16,809 nucleotides of DNA from NCBI GenBank assembly GCA_013203015.1, contig JABMPO010000040.1, forward strand, positions 1 through 16,809, read 5' to 3'. Under the pieces are notes generated by a model, which saw only the letters and a list, made by a program, of their open reading frames with translations, searched no databases and had not been told where the DNA came from. The position numbers and the translations under genes are program-made. The stretch is from Fidelibacterota bacterium (lineage in GTDB: Bacteria; Fidelibacterota; Marinisomatia; Marinisomatales; TCS56). Of the stretch, positions 15,756 through 16,809 are shown in pieces (the first letter of the stretch is position 1; every line of letters begins with the position of its first letter).

Positions 15756-16809
15756 GTGGATCGCAATTTAACCAGTCAACAATTACTTAAACGCAAATTC
15801 AGAAATACTTTTAAAATTATTTTATTTGCCGCAATCGTTATATTTGGATTTTGGGGTATCATTCAAAAGATCAAGCCGGTAGTAAAACGCTCAAAAATAC
15901 TTATCGCTGTTGCTGAGTTTGGACGAGTAGAAGACGCCCTGTCAGCCACGGGAACGATAGTCCCGGAATACGAACAAGTGATCTCCAGCCCAATCCAGTC
16001 GACAATAATCGCAGCTCATTTTCAATCGGGAATGAAAGTCGCTGCCGGCGCTGCAATTCTAAAATTGAACAAAGAATTCGTGCAATTGGAATTGGATCGT
16101 TTGAACGACGAATTAAAATTGCAGAGAAATCGAAAAATTCAATTAACACTTTCGCTGGAACGAAATCGTACTGAATTACAGGCGCAATATGATATCAAAC
16201 AATTAACCCTTGATTTATTACGTTCGAAGTTGAGCCAGGCTGAACACCTTTATGAAATTGGAGCTGGTAGTAAAGACCATCTTGACCAGGCGCGACTCAA
16301 CCTGGAAATAGCCAAACGTGAGCTTTATCTACTGGAACAAACTATAGCGAATGAGGAAAAATCATTGAATGCTGATCTGCGGGAAATTGATCTGAAAATT
16401 GGCATACAGGAAAAATCTATTATGGAAGTAGTGCGCCAGCTCGAACTGGCTGATATCAAAGCCGATCGCGATGGCGTTATCACCTGGCTAAATGATAATA
16501 TTGGTTCCACCGTACAACCCGGTGAAATAGTGGTTCGGATAGCTGACTTGAGCAGCTATAAAGTTGAGGGAAGTATCTCAGACATTCATGCCAGCAAATT
16601 TAAGGTTGGGTCCTTAGCGCGAGTCCGGGTAAATGATTATGACCTGGACGGAATTGTTACCGGAATCCAGCCTACAATCAATAGTGGGGTGATCACCTTT
16701 TTCGTTGAATTATCTGATAAATCCAATTCAGTGCTGCGATCAAATCTGCGGGTGGATGTATTCGTAATAACTTCTTACAAAGATAACATCGTACGTGTGC
16801 AAAACGGAC
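15756..16809 (+). CDS. HlyD/MacA-type periplasmic adaptor (membrane fusion protein), 3' end cut by window edge
   Basis: The frame runs from GTG at 15756 to the right edge without a stop, giving 351 residues. AGGAAA at 15745-15750 lies 5 nt before the GTG and supports it. The protein has a basic N-terminus and a single membrane anchor (about 19-36). The first half of a lipoyl-like domain follows (SATGTIVPEYEQVISSPIQ at 63-81; SGMKVAAGAAILKL at 91-104). A long alpha-helical hairpin covers about 105-230, then the second lipoyl half with DGVITWL and VQPGEIVVRIADL (239-265) and a beta-barrel domain (about 268-340). It would link an inner-membrane transporter to an outer-membrane channel. MacB-like ABC components are the usual partners of this type and are expected just downstream, outside the window. 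Control by the sigma-54-like promoter upstream is likely. Confidence 0.9.
   Translation, partial: MDRNLTSQQLLKRKFRNTFKIILFAAIVIFGFWGIIQKIKPVVKRSKILIAVAEFGRVEDALSATGTIVPEYEQVISSPIQSTIIAAHFQSGMKVAAGAAILKLNKEFVQLELDRLNDELKLQRNRKIQLTLSLERNRTELQAQYDIKQLTLDLLRSKLSQAEHLYEIGAGSKDHLDQARLNLEIAKRELYLLEQTIANEEKSLNADLREIDLKIGIQEKSIMEVVRQLELADIKADRDGVITWLNDNIGSTVQPGEIVVRIADLSSYKVEGSISDIHASKFKVGSLARVRVNDYDLDGIVTGIQPTINSGVITFFVELSDKSNSVLRSNLRVDVFVITSYKDNIVRVQNG

Overview
This window looks like chromosomal DNA of a Gram-negative, free-living bacterium of moderate GC content. The FCB / Calditrichota / Marinimicrobia-like part of the tree is my best guess. The evidence is a giant Reg_prop/Y_Y_Y hybrid histidine kinase, a GAF hybrid kinase, several proteins with export signals, a HlyD adaptor behind a sigma-54-like promoter, and REP-like palindromes between genes. 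The taxonomic call is inference; there is no rRNA or marker gene here. I see no tRNA, rRNA, CRISPR array, transposase or phage gene.

Layout. (1) Positions 1-3667, minus strand: a lipoprotein-like Amidohydro_3 metal hydrolase, a small secreted protein of unknown function, a RibD-C/DHFR-like reductase, and a SAM methyltransferase that overlaps the reductase stop codon and leaves the window at the left edge. (2) Positions 3731-5400, plus strand, divergent from the first block: an exported alpha/beta hydrolase and a creatininase-family metal amidohydrolase. (3) Positions 5469-7670, minus strand: one 733-residue protein that joins a complete cysteine desulfurase to a complete selenophosphate synthetase. 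(4) Positions 7803-8870, plus strand, divergent from the fusion across 132 bp: a cytosolic, double [4Fe-4S] protein of the reductive dehalogenase superfamily, with a TTG start behind a perfect AGGAGG. (5) Positions 8871-9223: a 353-bp gene-free stretch with several palindromes. (6) Positions 9224-15598, plus strand: two hybrid sensor kinases 54 bp apart. The first is TM-periplasmic-TM-GAF-HisKA-HATPase-REC. The second has 14 propeller blades, Y_Y_Y, TM, HisKA, HATPase and REC, without the usual C-terminal AraC DNA-binding domain. (7) Positions 15599-16809: a regulatory region with a near-consensus -24/-12 promoter and an upstream TGTCC/GGACA dyad, then the 5' part of a MacA/HlyD-type efflux adaptor with a GTG start, cut by the right edge.

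How the parts may work together. The desulfurase-SelD fusion would mobilise selenium (or sulfur) from selenocysteine/cysteine and pass it straight to selenophosphate formation, so the organism very probably uses selenium, though no user of selenophosphate is in the window. The two kinases end in receivers and have no DNA-binding output, so they need a phosphorelay partner elsewhere. The sigma-54-type promoter directly after them suggests, but does not prove, that a sigma-54 activator controls the exporter. The most notable items are the NifS-SelD fusion with a relic-like internal ribosome-binding site, the reductive-dehalogenase-like gene facing it, and the sigma-54/dyad architecture in front of the efflux operon.
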